Shown here piece by piece: positions 1 to 5,811 of a stretch of 10,071 nt of DNA (the first letter of the stretch is position 1; each line of letters starts with the position of its first letter). Both the position numbers and the translations under genes were made by a program. This DNA is from Oligoflexia bacterium (GTDB taxonomy: Bacteria > Bdellovibrionota > UBA1018 > CAIMNF01). The stretch lies in NCBI GenBank assembly GCA_903842755.1, contig CAIMNF010000021.1, positions 1-10,071 of the forward strand, in the 5' to 3' direction. A model generated the notes under the pieces. It made no database searches. It was not told the origin of the DNA and saw only the letters and a list, made by a program, of their open reading frames with translations.

Positions 1-1
1 A

Positions 2-64
2 AAGCAAAAAGAGCTAAAGTTCCGTCAATCCCCTGACGATAGGGTAATTAAGGAGGCCCGATGA
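2..64 (+). CDS. possible C-terminal end of an upstream gene (partial)
   Basis: An open frame enters from the left edge and ends at TGA 62-64, reading about 20 charged residues ending in DDRVIKEAR. The stop overlaps the ATG of the LysM gene as ATGA, a common arrangement for translationally coupled genes. Twenty open codons are weak evidence on their own. Another frame also stays open for 11 codons to TGA at 34-36, so the call rests mainly on the ATGA overlap. Product unknown. Confidence 0.35.
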   Translation, partial: KQKELKFRQSPDDRVIKEAR

Positions 65-660
65 AGCGGACACAAAGATATTTAGTAGCGGTTACGGTTT
101 TAACGTTCACGACGGTAAGCTGCTCGACGCTGTCAAAAATGACTGGGGGCCTTTTTTCGTCTAGTGACGCTCCTCCTGCTGAGCCAAATCGTAAAATTGC
201 CAGTGTGCCGCACGCCCGAAAACGTTCCGGCGCCCCGGGGAAAAAAGTGGTTTATGTCGTGAAGCCGCACGATACCTTGATGAAAATTTCGTTTGAGCTT
301 TTGGGCGATGTGAATCGATGGCATGAAATTTATGAAGACAATCAAAAGGTACTTTCGCGCCCAGGGGCTTTAAGTGCGGGCACGAAGCTGACCGTAGAAC
401 TGAGTGAAGTCGTACCCGTAGAGCACCATGGCGACCCTTATTTAATCAAGCACGGGGACACGCTGATGCTCATTTCTAAGTGGGCGTATGGTACCTTTTC
501 GCGCTGGAAAGACCTTTGGAATAATAATCGCGCGTTAATTCACAACCCAAACAAAATTTATGCTGGTCTGGAAATGTATTATGTAAAAGATCAGCCTGAC
601 GCGCCCAAAAACGCATCCGTCCGAACACCTGCATCGGTGACGGGCGCTAAACGAAAATAA
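61..660 (+). CDS. LysM-domain envelope protein, probable lipoprotein
   Basis: This 199-aa protein has two LysM repeats, at about residues 63-113 and 126-175. Each has the typical opening (VVKPHDTLMKIS and IKHGDTLMLIS), and the family binds glycan chains of peptidoglycan. The N-terminus is a hydrophobic export signal ending in TTVSC, with Cys21 as the likely lipidated residue. Thr at -3 is atypical for a lipobox, so ordinary secretion is possible. A linker rich in Pro, Lys and Arg (about 38-62) precedes the first LysM, and the tail after 176 is low-complexity and basic. No catalytic domain is present, so a structural or anchoring role is more likely than hydrolysis. The start is firm: AAGGAGG lies at 50-56, and the ATG overlaps the preceding stop as ATGA. 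Confidence 0.9.
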   Translation: MKRTQRYLVAVTVLTFTTVSCSTLSKMTGGLFSSSDAPPAEPNRKIASVPHARKRSGAPGKKVVYVVKPHDTLMKISFELLGDVNRWHEIYEDNQKVLSRPGALSAGTKLTVELSEVVPVEHHGDPYLIKHGDTLMLISKWAYGTFSRWKDLWNNNRALIHNPNKIYAGLEMYYVKDQPDAPKNASVRTPASVTGAKRK

Positions 661-685
661 TAAAATTTTAGTCTTCCGCTGGGTA

Positions 686-711
686 CAAAGTATTGGATGA
701 GCAAAGTATTG
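686..711 (+). repeat. 10-bp direct repeat in the spacer before the 781 gene
   Basis: CAAAGTATTG occurs at 686-695 and again at 702-711, a 16-bp period. It lies in the 120-bp spacer between the LysM gene and the next gene, about 70-95 bp upstream of the latter's ATG. It could be a tandem binding site, but no known regulator motif is recognised. The rest of the spacer is AT-rich, with no convincing terminator or clear promoter. Confidence 0.4.
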
Positions 712-780
712 TGGTCCGTCTTTTAGTTGCTTTTATTACACAACAAATATAGAGTGGTGGCAGAGGTTTAATTTCAATCT

Positions 781-1569
781 ATGCCCCCTAAGTTAACGAT
801 TTCATATGGTCTATTTTTAGTTGGATTTATTTCATTCGTTCAATGGAGTGAAGCACACTCCATCAGGGACTTGTGTGAATACTACTTGACCCGCTCCGGG
901 TCGATTAGAATAAAGCCGTATACGGAAACTCAAAAACGACCCTTACTTTCGAAATTTGATTTGCGCCTTAGAAATGCAATCCAAACTAGTACTCGACCAG
1001 CCTATTATCATGTCGATGTTGAAATTGAAGAGACTTGCAGAGAAGAGCCCAGGTTTTTCCCCCTATTGATCAAGCCGAATTTATTCGAGTTTAAAAAAAT
1101 GACCAAGTCGGCCCACATTTGCCTTTTAGGCTTTGGCGACCGGACTCGCGGCATCCCGATTAATGATCATGTTTTTTTATTAGCGGAAAGCCAAGATGAA
1201 TTGTTTTTTATGGCGGGACTACCGGGTGTGAAAGAAATCAAACCGATCGGCGAAGATTTTGCCTATTTTAAGGATGCACAATATCAGGAAAAAATGGTGC
1301 CAGAGGCAAAGGCTTATTTTGAAAGTTTAGGAGACCGAAAGGGAACGATCAAAGTGGGTTTTTATTGGGATACCCTTAAGGGCACTGAATTGGGAGTAAG
1401 GCTGCAGGCAAACAAAAAAGTGCACTTGCTTTCCTTTAAACACCAAGGAAACAAGGGGTGGGGTTCAGCGCGGATTTCAGGCTATGCGGAAGATTTAATC
1501 CGAGTGGTGGAGTGGCCTGACATTCATAAAGCAATGATTCCGATTCCAGGAACCACCAAGTTTCGTTAA
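781..1569 (+). CDS. secreted protein of unknown family
   Basis: This 262-aa protein starts with a Sec signal peptide: a hydrophobic core at about residues 8-21 and a likely cleavage after Ala25 (WSEA/HS). The mature part is soluble-looking and mixed charged/aromatic, with three cysteines at about 32, 86 and 114 and no transmembrane segment. I do not recognise a family and see no catalytic motif. A weak AGAGG at 762-766 lies 14 nt before the ATG, farther than ideal, but a later start would lose the signal peptide. The gene is probably transcribed alone, since it is separated from the LysM gene by 120 bp. It converges on the porin gene with a gap of 31 bp, which holds no clear hairpin terminator. 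Base use resembles its neighbours. The periplasmic location is inferred from the signal peptide only. Confidence 0.75.
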   Translation: MPPKLTISYGLFLVGFISFVQWSEAHSIRDLCEYYLTRSGSIRIKPYTETQKRPLLSKFDLRLRNAIQTSTRPAYYHVDVEIEETCREEPRFFPLLIKPNLFEFKKMTKSAHICLLGFGDRTRGIPINDHVFLLAESQDELFFMAGLPGVKEIKPIGEDFAYFKDAQYQEKMVPEAKAYFESLGDRKGTIKVGFYWDTLKGTELGVRLQANKKVHLLSFKHQGNKGWGSARISGYAEDLIRVVEWPDIHKAMIPIPGTTKFR

Positions 1570-1600
1570 GATTCGTTAGTTCACCTTTTTTGTAGAAAAA

Positions 1601-2824
1601 TTAATTAAACGTGAGTTCTAGCCGTAAGGTGCTCACCCAAGCGTCGGATGGATTGGGGTCAAGCCCAGGGGAGTGTACCCATTGAAGATCGGGCTGCAGC
1701 TGAATCCAATCGTTAAATTTAAAAAGGTAATTCAATTCGGTGGTCACCTCTGAATCCGAAACATCCATTCCTTTTGCGAGTGTTGCGTCTTGATAATACG
1801 AGCTAGGTGCTGCAATGGCGACTCCGAAGCTGAACTGATCGTTTGGCCTTTGGTTCAGTGGACCTTTCCAGGTCAGACCAAACTGGCTAGAGAAAACAAT
1901 GGGGTTGGCCTGGGCGGTAGCGGCCCCCAAGCGAATAAACGCATAAACGCCGTTGGGCGATTTTTCGGCGGGCTGAATAATCTTTTGATCATAGAGGATG
2001 TACCCGCCTGCGCTGTAGCTTTGGACGGGTACGCCGTCGGCATCGACTTCGGAAAGGCTATCTAAAGTTCGGCTATAGCCCCATCCCCCAATGCTGACTT
2101 TTCCAGGAAGGCTAAAAAAATTGGATAGGTAATCCAGCTGGGCGATGCCCATAAATCCATCTTCACTGCTTAAAATGATCGAATTATTCGAGGAATTATT
2201 TGGGTCTCCGGGTACTCCGTCGTACGCGGCAACCGTCAGCACCACTTCGTCTGAAAAAGTAATTTTTAATCGGGCACCTAACGCCGTGATCGGAAGGAGT
2301 GACGGGCCATTCCGCCCGCTGCGTGAAAGTTCGGGACCGATGCTAAAAGAATTATTGAAAAGCGAAGACGCAGAGTCGGTGACGTAAAACTCCGTGTTCA
2401 AATCGTGGAGTCCCACGAGAAAAGACAAGTGGCCCTCATCAAAATTCTGTTGAAGCCAAGCCTGATAAAATCCAAAAAAATGCGGAGCCGAAGCGTTATC
2501 GGTTCCTTGATAGTCACCCACCCAAGCACTGGGCTGTGCGCCGTAGGTTTGCAGGAGTTGAATAGATCCGGTCAAGCCGGGAATAGAAATGATTTTTTCC
2601 CAATTGATATTCATGCTTCCCAAAAGCATCCCTACACCAAGTGCACCGGTCGTTGTTCCTCCTGCAAGGTTTCCCACCAGGTCTGATTTGGAATCTAGCG
2701 AAAATTGAATGGCGTTCTTTTTTGAGTTTTCGGTCGAATCCAAATCGTTCGCGTAGGTGTAGCCACCCCATAATAAAGTTCCTAAAAAAAGATAGCGCAG
2801 GAAGGGGCGGGGCGTCCTGATCAT
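1601..2824 (-). CDS. carbohydrate-selective porin, OprB family
   Basis: This 407-aa predicted outer-membrane beta-barrel matches the OprB porin family, which passes sugars and related solutes into the periplasm. The signal peptide has a hydrophobic core at about 9-22 and a likely cleavage after Ala25 (YTYA/ND). Family signatures in order are an aromatic AWLQQNF strand, then VGLHDLNTEFYV, then LFNNSFSIGPELSRSG followed by NGPSLLPITALGARLK. Later come a GGYILYDQK strand, a GPLNQRPNDQFSFGVA segment and a WIQLQPDLQWVHSPGLDP segment near the C-terminus. The last strand ends LRLELTFN, so Phe is penultimate rather than terminal. Length is within the usual range for the family. The start keeps the signal peptide but has only a poor Shine-Dalgarno. 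Actual substrate cannot be read from sequence. Dyads upstream at 2918-2969 may control this gene. Confidence 0.9.
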   Translation of the reverse strand: MIRTPRPFLRYLFLGTLLWGGYTYANDLDSTENSKKNAIQFSLDSKSDLVGNLAGGTTTGALGVGMLLGSMNINWEKIISIPGLTGSIQLLQTYGAQPSAWVGDYQGTDNASAPHFFGFYQAWLQQNFDEGHLSFLVGLHDLNTEFYVTDSASSLFNNSFSIGPELSRSGRNGPSLLPITALGARLKITFSDEVVLTVAAYDGVPGDPNNSSNNSIILSSEDGFMGIAQLDYLSNFFSLPGKVSIGGWGYSRTLDSLSEVDADGVPVQSYSAGGYILYDQKIIQPAEKSPNGVYAFIRLGAATAQANPIVFSSQFGLTWKGPLNQRPNDQFSFGVAIAAPSSYYQDATLAKGMDVSDSEVTTELNYLFKFNDWIQLQPDLQWVHSPGLDPNPSDAWVSTLRLELTFN

Positions 2825-2917
2825 GGATTGCTTTTAGATTACTGCAGATTGCTGAAATTTATAAACGGAAAAAGTATAAAGACATAAGGGTCAAGGAATT
2901 GACGGAAAGGGCGCGGA

Positions 2918-2935
2918 TGTTGGGGATTGCCAACA
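2918..2935. promoter_or_regulatory. 18-bp dyad, first of a tandem pair
   Basis: TGTTGGGGATTGCCAACA has perfect 6-bp arms (TGTTGG/CCAACA) around a 6-bp centre. It shares 13 of 18 positions, including TGTnGG and CCnACA, with the dyad 34 bp to the right. It lies about 95-110 bp upstream of the porin start codon on the minus strand, a plausible position for a regulator site. The regulator is not identified. Confidence 0.5.
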
Positions 2936-2951
2936 CCTTAACCCCGACAAC

Positions 2952-2969
2952 TGTAGGAAATTTCCTACA
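2952..2969. promoter_or_regulatory. perfect 18-bp palindrome, second of a tandem pair
   Basis: TGTAGGAAATTTCCTACA is identical to its own reverse complement along all 18 bases. With the dyad at 2918-2935 it fits TGTnGG-N6-CCnACA. It is flanked more distantly by an 8-bp inverted repeat, CCTTAACC at 2936-2943 and GGTTAAGG at 2998-3005. No T-run follows on either strand, so an operator is likelier than a terminator. It could serve the porin, the permease operon, or both. Confidence 0.6.
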
Positions 2970-3007
2970 CCGGTTAAACAGACTGAAGCTGGCGCTTGGT
3001 TAAGGGT

Positions 3008-3036
3008 TTGAAATTGCAATACATAATTATTATGTA
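3008..3036 (+). promoter_or_regulatory. putative promoter of the upstream ORF and permease
   Basis: A -35-like TTGAAA lies at 3008-3013. With a 17-bp spacer the -10 would be TATGTA (3031-3036), a weak match. The better hexamer TATTAT (3028-3033) gives a short 14-bp spacer. The region is strongly AT-rich just before a 39-codon ORF with an excellent ribosome binding site. Position and composition support a promoter, but the exact -10 is uncertain. Confidence 0.4.
3020..3036. promoter_or_regulatory. 7-1-7 dyad resembling Fur-family operators
   Basis: TACATAATTATTATGTA has perfect 8-bp arms around a central T. Its core ATAAT-N-ATTAT is identical to the core of the Fur and PerR 7-1-7 consensus sites (TGATAATNATTATCA and TTATAATNATTATAA), while the outer two bases of each arm differ. 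It covers the presumed -10 region, where binding would repress. AT-rich dyads also arise by chance, so the assignment to a Fur-family protein is tentative. Confidence 0.4.
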
Positions 3037-3108
3037 AAAAATGGCACAACTTTCGCAGTCTCGATTATTCATCACGTTCCATAAATTGATCTCCCGGAGG
3101 AAAACCGA

Positions 3109-3228
3109 ATGTGCTTTTTTATTTTGAGTTCTTTACGTTCTTTTGTACGCACGTTGATTCACCATTATGCAAGCCGACTGCAAGCACAGCCCTGCATGCG
3201 TGGCGTTGCCGTGAAGGGACTTTGGTAG
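3109..3228 (+). CDS. 39-codon upstream ORF coupled to the permease gene
   Basis: GGAGG at 3096-3100 sits 8 nt before ATG 3109, the best ribosome binding site in this part of the window. The frame encodes 39 residues, beginning MCFFILSSLRSF, with Cys at 2 and 29 and a His-His pair at 18-19. It is basic overall. It ends at TAG 3226-3228, and the final G is the first base of the permease GTG start. This is a typical geometry for termination-reinitiation coupling. No run of a single amino acid suggests classical attenuation and no strong terminator hairpin is visible, so a pure leader role is unproven. The alternative is that ribosomes start at GTG 3111, two bases later, and make a permease with 39 extra N-terminal residues. 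That extension does not look like part of the family. Confidence 0.5.
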   Translation: MCFFILSSLRSFVRTLIHHYASRLQAQPCMRGVAVKGLW

Positions 3229-4109
3229 TGCCTTACCTTTTTCTAAGCCTTTCGGCCCTATTTTGGGGTGCAGATTATATTGTTGGTCATTTAATGGTGG
3301 CGTCCATAAACGCCGTATTATTGACCACGCTTCGCTGGCTCTTCACGGTGGTCGTGCTTTTGCCCGCCTGTTATTCGCGAGTGGTATCGGACTGGCCTCT
3401 TCTAAAGGCGAACGCTAAAAACTTAGTCTTCCTGGCGTTGCTTGGGCAAGTGTTGTTTCCCCTTTCGTTTTACCTGGCCCTTCGCGGTACTCAAACGATT
3501 CATGTAGCTCTTTACTTGTTTTCAACTCCCATCTGGGTCGTTCTCATTCATCAACTACTTTTCAAAAAGCCCGCCCACTGGACAAAAAGTTTAGGTGTGC
3601 TGGTGGGGCTAAGCGGGGTCGTTTTATTGATGCGGCAAGATGGAGGTTTAGAATATGGTTGGTCCTGGATCGCGGTGTTGAGCTGGGCCCTGTACTGCGC
3701 CCTTTATCGCACACGCGATTCACGAATCTCTGGACAAAGTTATTTGGTCGTATCGGCGGCGATCGCCGTTTTAATCTTACTCCCCTTTGTTGCTTTTGGT
3801 TTTACAAACCATCAGTTGGGCACGCCTGAAAATGTGTTTGGCCTAAAAACTATTTTAGGGCTTGAGTTCTTAGTGCTCTTTCCCTCTTGGTTGGCTACCT
3901 TGCTTTGGCTAAAGGCAGTCGCCGTTGTTGGAAAAAAGCAGGGTGCTCAATTCATTCATCTTGTTCATATTTGTGGCGGCCTTCTTGCGGTGCTCTTTTT
4001 TCATCAAGAATTAAATTTCGTTCAGGTTCGGAGTGCGGCAATCATTGGCGCAGGGATTTGGCTGTGCTCTCAAAAGTTCAAATGCGGGTACAGGTTAGCG
4101 AGCAAATAG
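3228..4109 (+). CDS. EamA/DMT-superfamily permease
   Basis: The predicted product is 293 aa, with about ten transmembrane helices arranged as two EamA halves (about residues 1-135 and 145-285). This is the normal size and layout for drug/metabolite transporters of the inner membrane. The opening helix (FLSLSALFWGADYIVGHLM) and the TLRWLF segment after it are typical of the first EamA repeat, and LYLFSTPIWVVLIHQLLFK closes that half. Substrate cannot be predicted, since the family exports amino acids, metabolites and other small molecules. I chose GTG 3228: AAGGGA at 3214-3219 lies 8 nt upstream, it gives the family length, and it overlaps the stop of the 39-codon ORF. A start at GTG 3111 would add 39 residues without family character. 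The 3' end overlaps the phosphatase gene on the other strand by 15 bp. Confidence 0.85.
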   Translation: MPYLFLSLSALFWGADYIVGHLMVASINAVLLTTLRWLFTVVVLLPACYSRVVSDWPLLKANAKNLVFLALLGQVLFPLSFYLALRGTQTIHVALYLFSTPIWVVLIHQLLFKKPAHWTKSLGVLVGLSGVVLLMRQDGGLEYGWSWIAVLSWALYCALYRTRDSRISGQSYLVVSAAIAVLILLPFVAFGFTNHQLGTPENVFGLKTILGLEFLVLFPSWLATLLWLKAVAVVGKKQGAQFIHLVHICGGLLAVLFFHQELNFVQVRSAAIIGAGIWLCSQKFKCGYRLASK

Positions 4110-4775
4110 CTCGGGGTATTGCCCAGAATTCTTCAAAAATTGGTAAATCTGGTCGCCCAAAACTTTTCCGTCCCGCACATCGGACGGGTAGTGGACGCCG
4201 ACCAAGTTTCGATCCAAGTCGATTTGGTCGGCTCGCTTTTGGAGAAGTTCTGCTCGGTCCGGAAAGAGGGGGATTAAAAAATCGACGTAGAGTTGGCTCA
4301 GTGCCGCGTGGCCGCTTGGATAGGAAAATGAAGGTTCTCGCCTGGCACAGGGGGTAAGGTCGGAATGGGTTACAAACGGCCGGGGACGACTCCAGTGGTT
4401 CTTTGCATCGCCGATCATCGACCAAGCCGCGGCCGATATTTTTTCAAATTTTTCCTTGAGTGGCTCGACCTCTTGAGATTTAAGCGGTCCATAGGGTGGG
4501 CCAAAAAAATGGGCTAGGGTAATTTTTACTTCGGATTTCCCGCGGCGACAATCGGCGTGCGTTCGGATTTTTTGATAGTGGAGCAGGGTTTGATAATCAC
4601 TCACATCTTCCGCAGATTCCGGGACGGGAGCGCCCGGCAAGTCGAAGTGAAAGACGGATGGGGTAGGCGAAGGCGCCAAACTTGCTTCCGATTTCGGGGG
4701 AGAAGTGGTACAGCTCAATAAGAAGTTTGCGAAGATGAAGGCAATAAAAATTTGAATCGGTAAAATGACTTTCAT
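4095..4775 (-). CDS. class A acid phosphatase-like PAP2 lipoprotein
   Basis: This is a member of the PAP2/vanadium haloperoxidase fold, closest in style to bacterial class A non-specific acid phosphatases. The phosphatase signature is visible in three parts (numbering from the ATG at 4775): KNHWSRPRP with Lys125, Arg132 and Pro133; PSGH at 153-156; and DRNLVGVHYPSD with Arg189, His195 and Asp199. The first residue of the third motif, usually Ser, is Asp here. The N-terminus is a lipoprotein signal with lipobox LLSC (Cys22), followed by a Pro/Ser-rich linker, so the enzyme probably sits in the periplasm tethered to a membrane and cleaves phosphate monoesters or lipid phosphates. The first ATG is at 4775; upstream in frame there is only a TTG at 4790, which overlaps the divergent region. 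The Shine-Dalgarno is poor. The gene end overlaps the permease gene by 15 bp. Confidence 0.85.
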   Translation of the reverse strand: MKVILPIQIFIAFIFANFLLSCTTSPPKSEASLAPSPTPSVFHFDLPGAPVPESAEDVSDYQTLLHYQKIRTHADCRRGKSEVKITLAHFFGPPYGPLKSQEVEPLKEKFEKISAAAWSMIGDAKNHWSRPRPFVTHSDLTPCARREPSFSYPSGHAALSQLYVDFLIPLFPDRAELLQKRADQIDLDRNLVGVHYPSDVRDGKVLGDQIYQFLKNSGQYPELFAR

Positions 4776-4829
4776 TCCCAAATCATGCAATATTTAGAGA
4801 TTAAAGTCAGATTTTTAAAGGTAGGATTG

Positions 4830-5195
4830 ATGGACGCGAAATCAACACGCTTAGTTTATTCGAGTGATCCAAAACTGAATGAAAAGTGCCCTCGATGTAA
4901 AGAAGTGCTAAGCGAATGCACTTGTCCTCTTCCTGATGATCCTAAAACTTACAAGTTCGTCGCCGTACTTCGGCTAGAAAAAGCGGGTCGCGGCGGGAAG
5001 ACCGTCACCGTCATTGACCAATTGCCCAAGAACGACCCATTTTTGAAGGACCTTACCACCCAACTGAAGAAGAAGTGTGGGTCGGGCGGGACTTATTCGC
5101 TAACACAAAAAGAAGGCATCATTGAGATCCAAGGCGATCAACGCGAAACGGTGCGAAATTTTTTAAAGCAAAAAAACATCTCTACAAAAGGCTAA
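4830..5195 (+). CDS. yciH: SUI1/eIF1-family translation factor (YciH-like)
   Basis: The protein is 121 aa with the SUI1 fold signatures: AGRGGKTVTVIDQL at about 52-65, KKKCGSGGTYS at 80-90, and the C-terminal IIEIQGDQRETV at 97-108. SUI1 proteins act at the ribosome; bacterial YciH resembles eIF1 and has been linked to start-codon selection, though its role in bacteria is not settled. The N-terminus has LVYSSD, as in YciH, followed by a cysteine cluster (Cys20, 23, 30, 32) that could bind zinc and is absent from E. coli YciH. I chose ATG 4830 because AAAGG (4817-4821) and TAGGA (4822-4826) precede it. An in-frame ATG at 4785 would add 15 residues without conservation or a ribosome binding site. 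The gene is divergent from the phosphatase, with only 54 bp between starts. Confidence 0.85.
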   Translation: MDAKSTRLVYSSDPKLNEKCPRCKEVLSECTCPLPDDPKTYKFVAVLRLEKAGRGGKTVTVIDQLPKNDPFLKDLTTQLKKKCGSGGTYSLTQKEGIIEIQGDQRETVRNFLKQKNISTKG

Positions 5196-5245
5196 ATTAG
5201 GGTTTTTCTATTTTTTGGGTTCTTAAAGTATTTCCGTCCTTGCAA

Positions 5246-5271
5246 TTCACCTAAAATCGTTTAAAGGTGAA
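5246..5271. promoter_or_regulatory. inverted repeat before the frame-broken gene
   Basis: TTCACCT (5246-5252) and AGGTGAA (5265-5271) form 7-bp arms around a 12-bp AT-rich centre. On the plus strand the hairpin is followed by A residues, not T, so it is not a terminator of the SUI1 gene. A -10-like TAAAAT (5252-5257) lies inside it. An operator for the 5286 gene is the simplest reading. No obvious terminator is visible in 5196-5245. Confidence 0.35.
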
Positions 5272-5285
5272 AAAAAGGGGGAATA

Positions 5286-5803
5286 ATGCAAAAAGTTAGA
5301 AAAAATTTAGGGGTTATTTTAGGAACGATCGTAGGGACTCTTTTCTGGATGAACGCAACGTGGGCGGGGGATTTGCCGACCGCTTTTTATAGCGGTTCAG
5401 TAAGTAGCAATCCTTTTTAGAAAAGTGCGCACTCAACCAGGCCAACATTCAATTTAAAGATGAAGGCAAAGGGGCCTACAGTGCCTATTGGGTAGAAGAA
5501 GGAATGTGGCAATCGCCCTTGAGCGGATTTTGCAATACGGAGTACGACGCGCGCCTTACTCCCACGGGACGGCCTAACGAATGGAACGTGGAATTTATTT
5601 GGAATCAAGATTTAATTTGGGGGAAAGCGGTCCTTGCGAATGGTCAACTGCTGATTACTGCAAGTTATGCGACATCACAGGCGTTCAGCGATTTTGAGGT
5701 AAAATTAACCTTTAGCCCGGATTTCAAGCGAGTCGATTATCAGCGCCGGATCAATCCGTTTGCGGGTCCTGGTTTCTTAGCGACTGGTCGCTTGTTCCAT
5801 TAG
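5286..5803 (+). pseudogene. small secreted protein, frame broken at a T5 tract
   Basis: ATG 5286, preceded by GGGGG (5277-5281), opens a signal peptide (MQKVRKNLGVILG..., likely cleavage after NATWA) and 44 codons ending at TAG 5418-5420. The -1 frame continues without a stop from 5408 to TAG 5801-5803 and reads as ordinary protein. Joining the frames at the five T's (5414-5418) with one extra T gives a protein of about 172 aa (...SNPF-LEKCALNQ...). The distal part includes SPLSGFCNTEYDARL, NVEFIWNQDLIWG and a basic C-terminus. I do not recognise the family. Explanations are a one-base deletion (true pseudogene), a homopolymer sequencing error, or -1 slippage of tRNA-Phe from TTT 5415-5417 to TTT 5414-5416 with the stop codon in the A site. 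The distal ORF alone starts at ATG 5504 without a signal peptide. It ends 8 bp from the convergent gene. Confidence 0.65.
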
Positions 5804-5811
5804 TTGGATCG

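Noticed and set aside
661..670. TAAAATTTTA palindrome right after the LysM gene as a terminator
   Set aside because: Only A and T, too weak to form a terminating hairpin.
697..726. 8-codon ORF starting at ATG 697 in the spacer before the 781 gene
   Set aside because: No ribosome binding site, and it ends more than 50 bp before the gene, so coupling is unlikely; short ORFs like this are common by chance.
843..863. 8-bp perfect stem ATGGAGTG/CACTCCAT with a 5-nt loop early in the 781 gene
   Set aside because: A stem of this size with a short loop is expected about once by chance in a 10-kb window, it lies inside coding sequence, and no T-run follows.
3111..3227. N-terminal extension of the permease from GTG 3111
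   Set aside because: The residues lack EamA character, the length exceeds the family norm, and a better-placed GTG with AAGGGA exists at 3228.
4785..4829. 15-residue N-terminal extension of the SUI1 protein from ATG 4785
   Set aside because: No ribosome binding site there, not conserved in the family, and it runs into the promoter space of the divergent phosphatase gene.
5779..5792. AGCGAC/GTCGCT inverted repeat near the end of the broken gene, possible terminator between convergent genes
   Set aside because: It is short, with at most a 5-bp stem and 4-nt loop, and neither strand has a T-run after it.
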